NCBI GenBank assembly: GCA_949752795.1
Contig: CATKHW010000012.1
Coordinates: forward strand, 248,001 to 312,000
DNA: 64,000 nt
Direction: 5' to 3'
From: Hyperoodon ampullatus
Taxonomy: Eukaryota; Chordata; Mammalia; Artiodactyla; Ziphiidae
The position numbers and the translations under genes are program-made. Below the pieces are notes generated by a model, which saw only the letters and a program-made list of their open reading frames with translations, was not told the DNA's origin and searched no databases. Below are positions 1-11,254 of this stretch, piece after piece. Each line of letters begins with the position of its first letter. Within the stretch, counting starts at the first letter, position 1.

Positions 1-372
1 ATATCATATCTCTTATAGGTGTGACCGAAAAATGGATACCAGGGCAGATATTACCACGGAGAAGGGCAATCAGAGATTCATTCAAAAAACTTATGGTTCA
101 CCAATGGAAAGGTGTGAGGATTGGTTTCATTATGATATTGGGGTTAACAGACATATACAAACACAGGTGACATATATAATCACCAAAGACTTACAGAATA
201 GTAAAAGAAGACTACTCAACATTCTGTCATAAGGTACATGGGAAAAGGATTTCAGGAATAAGAGACATATGTATATGTGTAAAAGAGCCACATCTTCCAC
301 ACCTACAACAAGCCAAACACTGTAATCAAATTACCTGTAATAAAAAATAAAAAATTAAATTAAAAACACGAA
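1..372 (+). mobile_element. Old L1 3' end, unit copy 1 (cut by window start)
   Basis: The order of short blocks follows the L1 3' untranslated region: a broken 'atatcatat..cttata' block, a 'cttatggttcaccaatgg' block, an A/T-rich termination and an A-rich end near 340-372. It is strongly diverged from a consensus L1, with many substitutions. The complete version of this fragment is in copies 2 and 3. Confidence 0.6.
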
Positions 373-734
373 CAAGAAGTAGTGAGACAAACTTGAGGGG
401 CTTTCTCTTGGCACATTCCATTCTAAATTCCAATCTAGAACAGGACATCCATTGAGGCTCTGTTGCCCCAGTAACCAGATTTGGTAAGGGAGAACTGCTG
501 CCAGCTTGTGGCCGTTTCACACAACAGCAGCTTTAATCCCAGCGCTAATGGTCAGTTGATATTCAAAATCATTGCAGGCCTGTAAATGACACCTGCCCTG
601 AAAAAAATCCTGGATTCATATATCGACCAAAAAATTCAAAGGATGTCCATATTTCAAAACGACAGTTTCAAAAGGCATATTTTACACACATTAGTGTTCT
701 GCTTCTTTTTCTTTCTTTCTTTTTTTGTTAAAAA
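373..734. other. Unrecognised spacer of the 2.73-kb unit (copy 1)
   Basis: This ~360-bp stretch between the two L1 pieces has no coding pattern or transposon that I recognise. It ends in a pyrimidine-rich run (about 704-727) that abuts the L1 start. The same segment recurs at about 3107-3466 and 5839-6199. Confidence 0.5.
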
Positions 735-1696
735 AACGGGAATGGCAAAAAGCATCCCTCAGAATGGGCAAAAATATTTGCAAACGAATCAATGGACAAA
801 TGTTTAATCTCCAATATATATAAAGAGCTCATAAAGCTTAATATTAAAAAAACAAACAACCCAATACAAAAATGGGCAGAAGATCTAAAGAGACGTTTCT
901 TCAAAGAAGACACAGAGATGGCCAAGACGCACATGAAAAGCTGCTCAACATCACTAATTATTAGAGAAATGCAAATCAAAACTACAATGAGGTATCACCT
1001 CACACCTGTTAGAATCGGCATCAACAGAAAATCTACAAACAACGAATTCTGGGGAGGGTGGGGTCAAAAGGATCCCTCTTCCACTAGTGGTGGAAATGTA
1101 AATTGATACAGTCACGATGGAGAACAGTATGGAGTTTCCTTAAAAAAACTAGAAATAGAATTACCATATGATCCAGCAATCCCACTTCTGGGCATATACC
1201 CAGAGAAAACCATAAATCAAAAAGCCACATTCACCACAATGCTCATTTCAGCACTATTTACGATAGTCAGGTAATGGAAGCAACCTAAATACCCACAGAC
1301 AGACGAATGGATAAAGATGTGGTACATATATAAAATGGAATATTACTCAGCCATAAGAAGGAATGAAACTGGGTCATTTGTAGAGACGTCGATGGATCTA
1401 GAGACTGTCTTACAGAATGAAGTAAGTCAGAAAGAGAAAAACAAATATTGTATATTAATGCATATATGCGGAACCTAGAAAAATGGTACAGTTGAACTGC
1501 TTTGCAGGGAATAAATAGAGACACAGAGGTAGAGAACACACGTATGGACACCAAGTGTGGGAAGCCATGGGGAGGTGGTGTTGGGATGATTTGGGAGACT
1601 GGGATTGACCTGTATACATGTATATGCATAAAATACATAACTAATAATAATCTGCTGTATAAAAAAATAAATAAAATTAAATTTCAAAATTTTTAA
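735..1696 (+). mobile_element. 5'-truncated L1 (ORF2 C-terminus plus 3' UTR), copy 1
   Basis: The plus strand reads through the end of L1 ORF2. Landmarks are 'aaatgggcagaagatc' near 871, 'gaaatgcaaatcaaaact' near 965, the stretch around 'ccagcaatcccacttctgg' near 1173, and 'gaatattactcagccat' near 1339. It then enters a 3' UTR and ends in an A/T-rich tail around 1660-1720. The 5' end is truncated, as is usual for L1. Frame disruptions mean it is not functional. Confidence 0.88.
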
Positions 1697-1889
1697 AAAT
1701 AAAATTTAAAAATAAAACAGAAAAAAGTTCTTCCCTTCACACAGATGTATTTATATGAATGAATTATTTCCATGCTTATATCTATAAATACATAAAAGAG
1801 GAATAAAATCTAACTTGAACCAAAAAAGAAAAAAAAAAAAACCTGAACCCACGAGTTAGACAGAGGAAAACACAATCAGGGCACTTGCT

Positions 1890-2635
1890 CCATCGGTAAA
1901 CACTTCTGAAATTGGTCAGAGGTGGGGAATCATCCCCCATAGAGCCAGCAGCCCACTCCTATGCAAGGAGCGTCCTCACTGCAAAGGGGGGTCCATGCCG
2001 AGGCATCTGTGAGTAACCGTGAGCTGAGCCCCAGGCCAGCTGCTCTTGAACTTTTCCCACCCTTCCCAGGTAAAACACCTGAATATGTACAAGGGCTTGA
2101 AAGCCTAGAGGAAGGGGCGTGGATCCACACCAGCGACAGCACACAGGCCAACTTGGTGCCAGCAGGCCAGCCAGGATGATCCTGGCCCTGGGCGCCCTTC
2201 TGGAAGCTTTCCATTGCCCTGCCTGAGATACCCCTCCTGTCCCGGCCCCCACTGCTTTTTTCCTTCCTCACCTCTGTCCGGAGAGAAATTCCAGCGGAAG
2301 GTATGGGTGACACATCCTCTTCTTTATAGGTGGCAGCCTGGCAACTCCTGCAGAAAGTCCAACAGAGACCCACTCACACCGGGCCACCCACAAAGCCGTG
2401 GCCCCTCACTCCCTCACACCAGCACAGCCCCGAGACTGCTGATGGGGCAGAGAATATGGAGTCAGGCACAGCTTTAGGGGCTATTGCTGCCTGCAGTGCT
2501 GTTTATATTGACCTCAAATCAGGCACACCTGGGGAGGGCTGGCCAGCAGGGTCAGGCTACCCAGGTCAGCTAATCCTCAGCCCTCAGGAAATCACATGGT
2601 TGAAAATGGACCTCGCTAAGGCAGAATAGAAGCCA
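1890..2635. other. GC-rich block of the 2.73-kb unit, copy 1
   Basis: Base composition changes sharply from A/T-rich L1 to a GC-rich segment of about 0.75 kb. I do not recognise it. Here its longest plus-strand frame is broken by stop codons near 2177 and 2328 that are absent from copy 2. It could be a fragment of an LTR or of a host 5' region, but nothing decides this. Confidence 0.5.
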
Positions 2636-3106
2636 AGGAATAAAACGACACAATGCCATTTGCAGCACCGTAGGTGTGTCTAGAGGTAATCACGTGACTT
2701 TTAGTAAGTCAGAAAGTGTAAGGCACATATCATATCATATCTCTTATAGGTGTGACCGAAAAATGGATACCAGGGCAGATATTTCCACGGAGAAGGGCAA
2801 TCAGAGATTCATTCAACAAACTTATGGTTCACCAATGGAAAGGTGTGAGGATTGGTTTCATTATGATATTGGGGTTAACAGACATATACAAACACAGGTG
2901 ACATATAGAATCACCAAAGACCTACAGAATACCAAAAGAAGACTACTCAACATTCTGTCATAAGGTACATGGGAAAAGGATCCCAGGAAGAACAGACATA
3001 TGTATATGTGTAAAAGAACCACATCTTCCACACCTACAACAAGCCAAACATTGTAATCAAATTTGCTGTAATGAAAAATAAAAAAATAAATTAAAAACAT
3101 AAAAAA
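2636..3106 (+). mobile_element. Old L1 3' end, unit copy 2
   Basis: It begins near 'ggaataaaacgacacaatgc', which aligns with the L1 stretch just after the ORF2 stop, followed by 'catttgcagcaccg' and 'gtaagtcagaaag' blocks. It then follows the L1 3' UTR order to an A-rich end near 3100. It is more diverged than the second L1 piece in the same unit, so it is probably an older insertion. Confidence 0.65.
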
Positions 3107-3466
3107 GAAGTAGTGAGACAAACTTGAGGGGCTTTCTCCTGGCACATTCCATTCTAAATTCCGATCTAGAACACGACTTCCATTGAGGCTCTGTTGCCCC
3201 AGTAACCAGATTTGGTAAGGGAGACCTGCTGCCACCTTGTGGCCGTTTCACACAACAGCAGCTTTAATCCCAGCGCTAATGGTCAGTTGATATTCAAAAT
3301 CATTGCAGGACTGTAAATGACACCTGCCCTGAAAACAAATCCTGGGTTCATATATCGACCAAAAAATTCAAAGGACGTCCATATTTCAAAACGACAGTTT
3401 CAAAAGGCATATTTTACACACATTAGTGTTCTGCTTCTTTTTCTTTCTTTCTTTTTTTGTTAAAAA

Positions 3467-4430
3467 AACGGGAATGGCAAAAAGCATCCCTCAGAATGGG
3501 CGAAAATATTTGCAAACGAATCAATGGACAAAGGTTTAATCTCCAATATATATAAAGAGCTCATGCAGCTTAATTTTAAAAAAACAAACAACCCAATACA
3601 AAAATGGGCAGAAGATCTAAAGAGACGTTTCTTCAAAGAAGACACAGAGATGGCCAAGACGGACATGAAAAGCTGCTCAACATCACTAATTATTAGAGAA
3701 ATGCAAATCAAAACTCCACTGAGGTATCACCTCACACCTGTTACAATTGGCATCATCAGAAAATCTACAAACAACAAATTCTGGGGAGAGTGTTGACAAA
3801 AGGATCTCTCTTCCACTAGTGGTCGAAATGTAAATTGATACAGTCACGGTGGAGAACAGTATGGAGTTTCCTTAAAAAAACTAGAAATAGAATTACCATA
3901 TGATCCAGCAATCCCACTTCTGGGCATATACCCAGAGAAAACCATAAATCAAAAAGGCACATTCACCACAATGCTCATTTCAGCACTATTTGCGATAGCC
4001 AGGTAATAGAAGCAACCTAAATACCCACAGACAGACGAATGGATAAAGATGTGGTACATATATAAAATGGAATATTACTCAGCCATAAGAAGGAATGAAA
4101 CTGGGTCATTTGTAGAGACGTCGATGGATATAGAGACTGTCATACAGAATGAAGTAAGTCAGAAAGAGAAAAACAAATATTGTATATTAATGCATATATG
4201 TGGAACCTAGAAAAATGGTACAGATGAACTAGTTTGCAGGGAAGAAATAGAGACACAGAGGTAGAGAACACACGTATGGACACCAAGTGTGGGAAGCCAT
4301 GGGGAGGTGGTGTTGGGATGAGTTTGGAGATTGGGATTGACCTGCATACATGTATATGCATAAAATACATAACTAATAATAACCTGCTGTATAAAAAAAT
4401 AAATAAAATTAAATTTCAAAATTTTAAAAA
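3467..4430 (+). mobile_element. 5'-truncated L1 (ORF2 C-terminus plus 3' UTR), copy 2
   Basis: This is the counterpart of the L1 fragment at 735-1696, offset by about 2732 bp, with the same truncation point after a pyrimidine tract and the same A/T-rich tail. The shared truncation point shows that the L1 was present before the unit was triplicated. Confidence 0.88.
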
Positions 4431-4619
4431 ATAAAATTTAAAAATAAAACAGAAAAAAGTCCTTCCCTTCACACAGATGTATTTATATGAATGAATTATT
4501 TCCATGCTTATATCTATAAATACATAAAAGAGGAATAAAATCTAACTTGAACCAAAAAAGAAAAAAAAAAAAAACCTGAACCCTCCAGTTATACAGAGGA
4601 AAACCCTATCAGGGCACTT

Positions 4620-5367
4620 GCTCCAGCGGTAAACAATTCTGAAACTGGTCAGAGGTGGGGAGTCATCTCCCATACAGCCAGCAGCCCACTCCTATGCAAA
4701 GAGCGTCCTCATTGCAATGGAGGGGGCCATTCCGAGGCATCTGTGAGTAACCCTGACCTGAGACACAGGCCAGATGCCTTTGAACTTTTCCCACCCTTGC
4801 GAGGTAAAACACCTGAATATGTACAAGGGCTTGAAAGCCTAGAGGAAGGGCCGGTGAGCCACACCAGCGACAGCACGCAGGCCAACTTGGTGCCAGCAGG
4901 CCAGCCAGGATGGTTCTGGCCCTGGGCGCTCTTCTGGAAACTTTCCATTGCCCTGCCTGAGATACCCCTCCTGTCCCGGCACCCAGTGTTTTTTTCCTTC
5001 CTCACCTCTGTCCGGAGAGAAATTCCAGCGGAAGGTATGTGTGCCACATCCTCTTCTTTACAGGTGGAAGCCTGGCAACTCCTGCAGAAAGTCCAGCAGA
5101 GACCCACTCACACCGGGCAACCCACAAAGCTGTGGCCCCTCACTCCCTCCCACCAACACAGCCCCGAGACTGCTGACGGGGCAGAGAATATGGAGTCAGG
5201 CACAGCTTCAGGGGCTATTGCTGCCTGCAGCGCTGTTTATATTGACCTCAACCCAGGCACACCTGGGGAGGGCGGGCCGGCAGGGTCAGGCTACCCAGGT
5301 CAGCTAATCCTCAGCCCTCAGGAAATCACATTGTTGAAAATGGACCTCGCTAAGGCAGAATAGAAGC
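4620..5367 (+). other. GC-rich block, copy 2, with a 206-codon open frame
   Basis: In this copy an open frame runs from an ATG at 4743 to a stop at 5361-5363 (206 codons). I do not recognise the product. It is proline- and serine-rich, with no signal peptide, transmembrane span or catalytic motif that I can see. The frame is broken in copy 1 by two stops and shifted in copy 3, so purifying selection is not indicated. A pyrimidine tract followed by 'ag' near 5063 resembles a 3' splice site. The candidate donor is only about 30 bases upstream, too close for a vertebrate intron. It is most likely a chance open frame in GC-rich DNA. Confidence 0.4.
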
Positions 5368-5368
5368 C

Positions 5369-5838
5369 AAGGAATAAAAGCACACAATGCCATTTGCAGC
5401 ACCGTAGGTGTGTCTAGACGTAATCACGTGACTTTTAGTAAGTCAGAAAGTGAAAGACACATATCATATCATATCTCTTATAGGTGTGACCGAAAAATGG
5501 ATACCAGGGCAGATATTTCCACGGAGAAGGGCAATCAGAGATTCATTCAACAAACTTATGGTTCACCAATGGAAAGGTGTGAGGATTGGTTTCATTATGA
5601 TATTGGGGTTAACAGACATATACAAACACAGGTGACATATATAATCACCAAAGACCTACAGAATACCAAGAGAAGACTACTCAACATTCTGTCATAAGGT
5701 ACATGGGAAAAGGATCCCAGGAAGAACAGACATATGTGTATGTGTAAAAGAACCACATCTTCCACACCTACAACAAGCCAAACATTGTAATCAAATTTGC
5801 TGTAATAAAAAATAAAAAAATAAATTAATAACACGAAC
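5369..5838 (+). mobile_element. Old L1 3' end, unit copy 3
   Basis: Third copy of the diverged L1 3' end, matching 2636-3106 with few differences over its length. Confidence 0.65.
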
Positions 5839-6199
5839 AAGAAGTAGTGAGACAAACTTGAGGGGCTTTCTCCTGGCACATTCCATTCGAAATTCCAATC
5901 TAGAACACGACTTCCATTGAGGCTCTGTTGCCCCAGTAACCAGATTTGGTAAGGGAGACCTGCTGCCACCTTGTGGCCGTTTCACACAACAGCAGCTATA
6001 ATCCCAGCGCTAATGGTCAGTTGATATTCAAAATCATTGCAGGCCTGTAAATGACACCTGCCCTGAAAACAAATCCTGGGTTCATATATCGACCAAAAAA
6101 TTCAAAGGACGTCCATATTTCAAAACGACAGTTTCAAAAGGCATATTTTACTCACATTAGTGTTCTGCTTCTTTTTCTTTCTTTCTTTTTTTGTTAAAA

Positions 6200-7165
6200 A
6201 AACGGGAATGGCAAAAAGCATCCCTCAGAATGGGCGAAAATATTTGCAAACGAATCAATGGACAAAGGTTTAATATCCAATATATATAAAGAGCTCATAC
6301 AGCTTAATATTAAAAAAACAAACAACGCAATACAAAAATGGGCAGAAGATCTAAAGGGACGTTTCTTCAAAGAAGACACAGAGATGGCCAAGACGCACAT
6401 GAAAAGCTGCTCAACATCACTAATTATTAGAGAAATGCAAATCAAAACTACAATGAGGTATCACCTCACACCTGTTACAATTGACATCATCAGAATATCT
6501 TCAAACAACGAATTCTGGGGAGGGTGTGGACAAAAGGATCCCTCTTCCACTAGTGGTGGAAATGTAAATTGATACAGTCACGATGGAGAACAGTATGGAG
6601 TTTCCTTATAAAAACTAGAAATAGAATTACCATATGATCCAGCAATCCCACTTCTGGGCATATACCCAGAGAAAACCATAAATCAAAGAGCCACATTCAC
6701 CACAATGCTCATTTCAGCACTATTTACGATAGTCAGGTAATGGAAGCAACCTAAATACCCACAGACAGACGAATGGATAAAGATGTGGTACATATATAAA
6801 ATGGAATATTGCTCAGCCATAAGAAGGAATGAAACTGGGTCATTTGTAGAGACGTCGATGGATCTAGAGACTGTCATACAGAATGAAGTAAGTCAGAAAG
6901 AGAAAAACAAATATTGTATATTAATGCATATATGTGGAACCTAGAAAAATGGTATAGATGAACTGGTTTGCAGGGAAGAAATAGAGACACAGAGGTAGAG
7001 AACACACGTATGGACACCAAGTGTGGGAAGCCATGGGGTGGTGTTGGTGGCATATGTTGGGAGATTGGGATTGACCTGTATACATGTATATGCATAAAAT
7101 AAATAACTAATAATAACCTGCTGTATAAAAACATAAATAAAATTAAATTTTAAAATTTTAAAAAA
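6200..7165 (+). mobile_element. 5'-truncated L1 (ORF2 C-terminus plus 3' UTR), copy 3
   Basis: Third copy of the L1 fragment, with the same truncation point and A/T-rich tail. Small private changes include one near 7039-7055, where the 'gggaggtggtgttggg' stretch is altered. Confidence 0.87.
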
Positions 7166-7349
7166 TAAAATTTAAAAATAAAACTGAAAAAAGTTCTTCC
7201 CTTCACACAGATGTATTTATATGAATGAATTATTTCCATGCTTATATCAATAAATACATAAAAGAGGAATAAAATCTAACTTGAACCAAAAAAGGAAAAA
7301 AAACCTGAACCCACCAGTTATACAGAGGAAAACCCTATCAGGGCACTTG

Positions 7350-8095
7350 TTCCAGCGGTAAACAATTCTGAAATTGGTCAGAGGTGGGGAATCATCTCCC
7401 ATACAGCCAGCAGCCCACCCCCCAAGCAAGGAGGGTCCTCATTGCAAAGCTGGGGTACCAAGCCAAGGCATCTGTGAGTAAACGTGAGCTAAGCCCCAGT
7501 CCTGCTGCAGCTGAACTCTTCCCACCCTTTCCAGTTAAAACACCTGAATATGTACAAGAACTTGCAAGCTTAGAGGAAGGGCTGTGGAGCCACACCAGCG
7601 ACAGCACACAGGCCGACTTGGTGCCTGCAGGCCAGTCAGGATGGTCCTGGCCCCAGATGCTCTTCTGGAAGCTTTCCATTTCCCTGCCTGAGATACCCCT
7701 CCTGCCACGGCCCCCACTGCTTTTTTACTTCCTCACCTCTGTCTGGGGAGAAATTCCAGCGGCAGGTATCGGTGACACATCCTCTTCTTTAGCAGGTGGC
7801 AGCCTGGCATCTCCTGCAGAAAGTCCAGCAGAGCCCCACTCACACTGGGCCACCCACAAAGCCGTGGCCCCTCACTCCCTCCCACCAGCACAGCCCCGGC
7901 ACTGCCTACGGGGCAGAGAATATGGCGTCAGTCACAGCTACAAGGGCTGTCGCTCACTGGAGAGCTGTTTATATTGCCCTCAAGTCAGGCACACCTGTGG
8001 AGGGCTAGCAGGCAGTTTCAGGCTGCAAAAATCAGCCAATCCTCACCCCTCAGGGGCTCACAGTTGCAGAAAATGAAACTTGCTAAACGGGCCAG
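7350..8095. other. GC-rich block, copy 3, at the array edge
   Basis: It aligns with the GC-rich blocks at 1890 and 4620 but is visibly more diverged. Similarity is lost around 8060-8095, where the other copies enter their old L1 3' end. This is the boundary of the tandem array. An open frame at 7384-8076 exists here but uses a different frame in its second half from copy 2, so it is not conserved as protein. Confidence 0.55.
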
Positions 8096-8499
8096 GCCCT
8101 AGGAACAGGTGTGGGCTCTTGAGAGTCAGGATAGACAAGGGGCTGCAGCTGCGGCTTGTTTTCTTATCATTTTATCTGGTCCATGAGTGGATAACAACTT
8201 CAAGAAGACCCTATCCTAATGAGAGGAACCCAGGAGTCAGGGAGAGGAGTGATGGTGGGTGGAGACAGAGGCCTGGTGCCCTGGCTGCAGTGGAAGTGTC
8301 TGGAAGACCAGGCAGAAAGAGCCTGCAGAGAGTGATAGCCATGGTCACAGACCTGTCAGAACTGCTGTTTGTTAGTTCAAGTCCTGCTCTGAGGTATTCT
8401 GTGTCAGCTGTGAGCGACAGGTGAGCAGGGGGTTCTCTGCAAGGTGGGCTATGTGCACAGTTCCTGTGTGTCCAGCCCTGCTGTGGTACCTGCCCAGGG
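8096..8499. other. Unique sequence between array edge and VNTR
   Basis: I see no gene, transposon or tandem repeat here that I can name. A short plus-strand open frame (8080-8424) has no recognisable features. It may be part of the flanking ERV upstream of pol, but no motif supports this. Confidence 0.35.
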
Positions 8500-8690
8500 G
8501 AGCTCTGTATCCTGGGAAGGGCCTGAGTAGGAGAGCCCAATGGGCTGCTGGGTAGCTGCAGAGGTGAGCTCCATACCCTGGGAGGGACTTGACCACGAGA
8601 GCCCCGTGGGCTGTGGGGTAGGGGTGCAGCCCAGGTGAGCTCCATATCCTGAGATTGGCCTGACCACGAGAGCCCCATGGGCTGCTGGAG
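8500..8690. repeat. Short VNTR, ~66-71 bp unit, about 2.8 copies
   Basis: Three successive blocks start with 'gagctc(t/c)..at(a/c)ccctgg'-like sequence at 8500, 8566 and 8637. Each continues with a 'gagagcccc(a/g)tgggctg' stretch. The spacing is 66 and 71 bp, the last copy is incomplete, and the block is GC-rich. Confidence 0.85.
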
Positions 8691-8694
8691 ACCT

Positions 8695-9482
8695 GATAAA
8701 GTATATCAGGACAGTCAGTGAAGCCACCGAGGATATGCATCCAGTAGCTCCTATTTCCTACTCCCTGCTGGTCATTCTACCTTCCACCAGGCCATGGCAT
8801 TCTGTATTAGACTTCAATGATGCCTTCTTCTGTATTCCATTCATCTCAGAGTCACAAGAATTTTTGGCTTGTGAGTGGCAGGACACAACATGCAACAAAA
8901 GCAATAATGCTGGGCCGTCCTGCCCCAATGGTTCAAAAATCCCCACACCATCATTGGGGAAATGTCCTCTAAAGACCTAAAAGTTCAACCTCTGTAAAAG
9001 GGAACCCTCCTTCAATATGCAGATGACATTCTGATCGCCAGGCCTACTAAAGACGCCTCTGAACTACCTAGCCAAGAAAGGATAGAAGGTGTCCAAGAAA
9101 AACGCTCAAATATCCCAGGCTAAGGTGACATGCCTGGGCTTCATTCTCACAGATATTCGGAGAAACGCATCCCAGGATAGGGAAGAAGCCATTTGCAGCC
9201 TTACGTCTTCTAAAACTAGAAGACAGCTTAGGGGTTCTTGGGGAGGCCAAGGTTTTCTGCATCTGGATCCCTAACTACAGTGTCATAGCTGGGCCTCTAC
9301 ATGAAACACTGACACGAAAAGATGATGATCCTTTTGAATAGAATCCAGAAGCAGCTTTTCAAGAATGGAAAGAGCAGTCAATACAGACCCTTGCCCAGGA
9401 ACTCCCTAATTTAGCTAAACCCTTTGACCTTTACATACCCGGTCAAAGGTTAATCGCCCTTGGAGCCTTAGTGCAAAAACTG
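8695..9482 (+). pseudogene. Degraded ERV pol fragment (reverse transcriptase), gammaretrovirus-like
   Basis: Conceptual translation in shifting plus-strand frames shows the RT order typical of class I (gammaretrovirus-like) endogenous retroviruses. It has a palm segment with a V-L-D-F-N-D-A-F-F motif near 8800, a Y-A-D-D active-site box near 9020, and a following 'thumb/connection' stretch with an L-G-F-I-L-T motif near 9137. Several frameshifts (one between about 8880 and 8900, another near 9080) and in-frame stops break it, so no enzyme can be made. The N-terminal RT portion is missing or unrecognisable upstream of 8695. It lies in the same orientation as the envelope fragment downstream, consistent with one decayed provirus. 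Confidence 0.85.
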
Positions 9483-9599
9483 GGACCACTTGAAATGGAG
9501 CAACACAAGAATGCCCTTCAGGTATGATAAACTATGGTCACCAAGGGCTTTGCCCACCGACTCATCAGGCCAGGATACTGGGGTATCTAAAAAGCTGGA

Positions 9600-9720
9600 A
9601 ATCAGCAGCCCGCAAGGCCAGCTCCCTCCTAAGGGAAAAGGACCCCACGTGGTGATCCTAACCACCCATCATGCCCTGAAGTTGCAGGGGTCGCTCTGTG
9701 GACACACTGACCTCGAGTGA
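9600..9720 (+). pseudogene. ERV integrase C-terminal fragment
   Basis: A short plus-strand stretch reads G-P-H-V-V-I-L-T-T followed by an A-L-K-L-Q-G motif. This resembles the C-terminal (GPY/F-type) region of gammaretroviral integrases. The RNase H and the catalytic core of integrase, expected between this and the RT fragment, are absent: only ~120 bp separate the two, so a large internal deletion is inferred. The piece is too short to be functional. Confidence 0.6.
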
Positions 9721-10009
9721 GGAGGCCCTCCAACTCCAACCTCCAGAGAGATAAACGGGGGCAACGGGCCCCCAAGATGACTCGTGTGACCATCACTTGA
9801 CCTGGAGTTTCTCTCAGAAAACGACAAGACTGTGCCCCGAAAGAGCAGACTACTGCTTGCAGGACTTACTGCACCCAGAGGGGAGCTAATAAGCTTGGCG
9901 GGGGAAACGTATATCACGCTTTCACCATAGAAAACCCTACAGACACCGCGGTGATGGTGGCCAATATGACTGGCTGGACTGCTGGCTACTTCTAAAGGCC
10001 GTTGACTCA
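9721..10009. other. Unassigned sequence between integrase and envelope fragments
   Basis: By position this should be the surface-subunit part of an envelope gene, but I can find no secure motif. It contains no long open frame and no other element that I recognise. Confidence 0.35.
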
Positions 10010-10150
10010 GTGGACGTCATGGTCCTGGATCACCACTGACCCTGGACTGTCTGGGAGTTGCGCGGGCAGGGCTCTGACACATGGTGCTGTTTGTACATTA
10101 ATTCAGGGACCTAATTAAAGAAAGCACAGACTACTGGTCAGAGCATCTAG
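10010..10150 (+). pseudogene. ERV envelope transmembrane-subunit fragment
   Basis: A plus-strand frame across about 10015-10110 reads a V-L-D-like segment and then a C-C-L-Y-I-N motif. This is the position of the disulfide-loop region of gammaretroviral transmembrane subunits. A stop codon interrupts the frame between the two motifs and the flanks are unreadable, so this is a relic only. Order and orientation (pol then env) match one provirus. Confidence 0.6.
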
Positions 10151-10189
10151 TCTGGCAAAAACTGTCAGCCTAAGGTTGCCGAACATATG

Positions 10190-10600
10190 TGGGGTGGGGT
10201 GAAACCTGCCACCGCAGCATCTCTGCGCCTCTCTTTCCTGGACCCTTAAAGGTCATTAGAATCTGTAACACTTCCAATGCTGGTGCTCAGGCGGACGAGA
10301 AGTGAGGCAGGAGGCCTTGGGACAATCAACCTCACCAGGAGGCTGGTGTGGAGACGTTTTGCCCCTCCCCCCATGTATCAGGGCTCCCACCACAGCATGA
10401 AGCAGTTACAAAAGAGGGGTCTGCACCCTCAACACCCCAAGAATAAGGAACGGAACAAAAAGCAGAGGAGGTGTTCGTCTCCGGCAACGTTCATTAAAAA
10501 TTCCTGGGAGATAAAAAGAGAATCTGGGCAATAAAATAAAGTCTAACCTGTTTTTCCTTTGTGCTTTGTCTAATTTCACGTGCTCCTAGGGTTCCGCATG
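10190..10600 (+). mobile_element. Possible ERV 3' LTR remnant
   Basis: It follows the envelope fragment directly, where a 3' LTR is expected. It contains a TATA-like 'ataaaaag' at 10511, overlapping AATAAA signals at 10530-10540, and a T/G-rich stretch just downstream. I could not define the terminal TG..CA ends, and no second LTR is visible upstream for comparison, so this rests on position and signals only. Confidence 0.35.
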
Positions 10601-11254
10601 CAGTGGTCCCACACCCGGCACTTCAGACCCGATTTCCTAGTGCAGAATGGCTGGGTCGACACCTCAGCTAGCGGGGTCCCATGCAGACTCCGCGGCATAG
10701 AGCCTGAGCTGCAGCCAACGCAGCCCTCGAGAGCTCCATCCCCTCCCTCCCACTGACGCTGCTGGGGACCCTACACAGCAGCCCAGCCCACAGCCCATGG
10801 GGGAGTGCACGATCTCACCTCTCCATTCTGTTTTCAAAATAATGTTTCCTTTGCTTCTGAACCAAACTCAGTCTTGATCTGTTGGCTCCAATGACACTGG
10901 GCACGGGGACTCCTGTTGGGGTCCACTCTGGAGGATCAGTAACAGAAATTGAGAACATTGTAACTTCAATGAACAGATGTGTGAGCCAAACTGTAGTTAA
11001 CATAGAGCAGTGTATAATGCTCGGGTAAAATAAGATGTTTCTAAGACTTACATTTGATATTTCCATCACTTTCCTATAAGCAAGTTCAGTGAAGACGTCT
11101 GTCTTATTTGTCAGGTCAACATTAGAGAAATGAAGTGATTTATTTCCATGGATGTACATCAAATACTCTTGGCTGAAGCTTCAATCTTGTTTTGAATGCT
11201 TTTCCACTGTAAATGATACCTCTCTTTCAGCTCCCCCATTTCTGAGAAGTATAA
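10601..11254. other. Unique stretch, no feature recognised
   Basis: The first ~200 bp are GC-rich; the rest is of mixed composition. A minus-strand open frame of 115 codons (10815-11162) has no family resemblance that I can see and no supporting splice or promoter context. I regard it as non-coding. Confidence 0.4.

Larger units (their letters stand above)
1..8095 (+). repeat. Tandem array of three ~2.73-kb composite units
   Basis: The same ordered sequence recurs three times: the first base of the window matches positions 2732 and 5466, giving periods of 2731 and about 2734 bp. Copies 1 and 2 are very similar. Copy 3 is more diverged, especially in its GC-rich part, and similarity stops near 8095, which is the right edge of the array. 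The left edge lies outside the window. Each unit contains, in order, an old L1 3' end, a ~360-bp unrecognised spacer, a second L1 3' end with A-rich tail, and a GC-rich block. The tandem period is seen directly; calling it a low-copy satellite or segmental triplication is inference. Confidence 0.93.

Noticed and set aside
735..1696. Active L1
   Set aside because: It is 5'-truncated, lacks the ORF2 catalytic domains and has frame disruptions. The same truncated piece is shared by all three unit copies.
2302..2332. Tiny intron with 'gtatgg' donor and 'tttatag' acceptor in the GC-rich block
   Set aside because: About 30 bases is far below the shortest spliceable vertebrate intron, and the acceptor is altered in the other copies without any compensating change.
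10815..11162. 115-codon minus-strand open frame as a possible gene
   Set aside because: No recognisable domain, no supporting signals, and it lies in a decayed island next to an L1 3' fragment.
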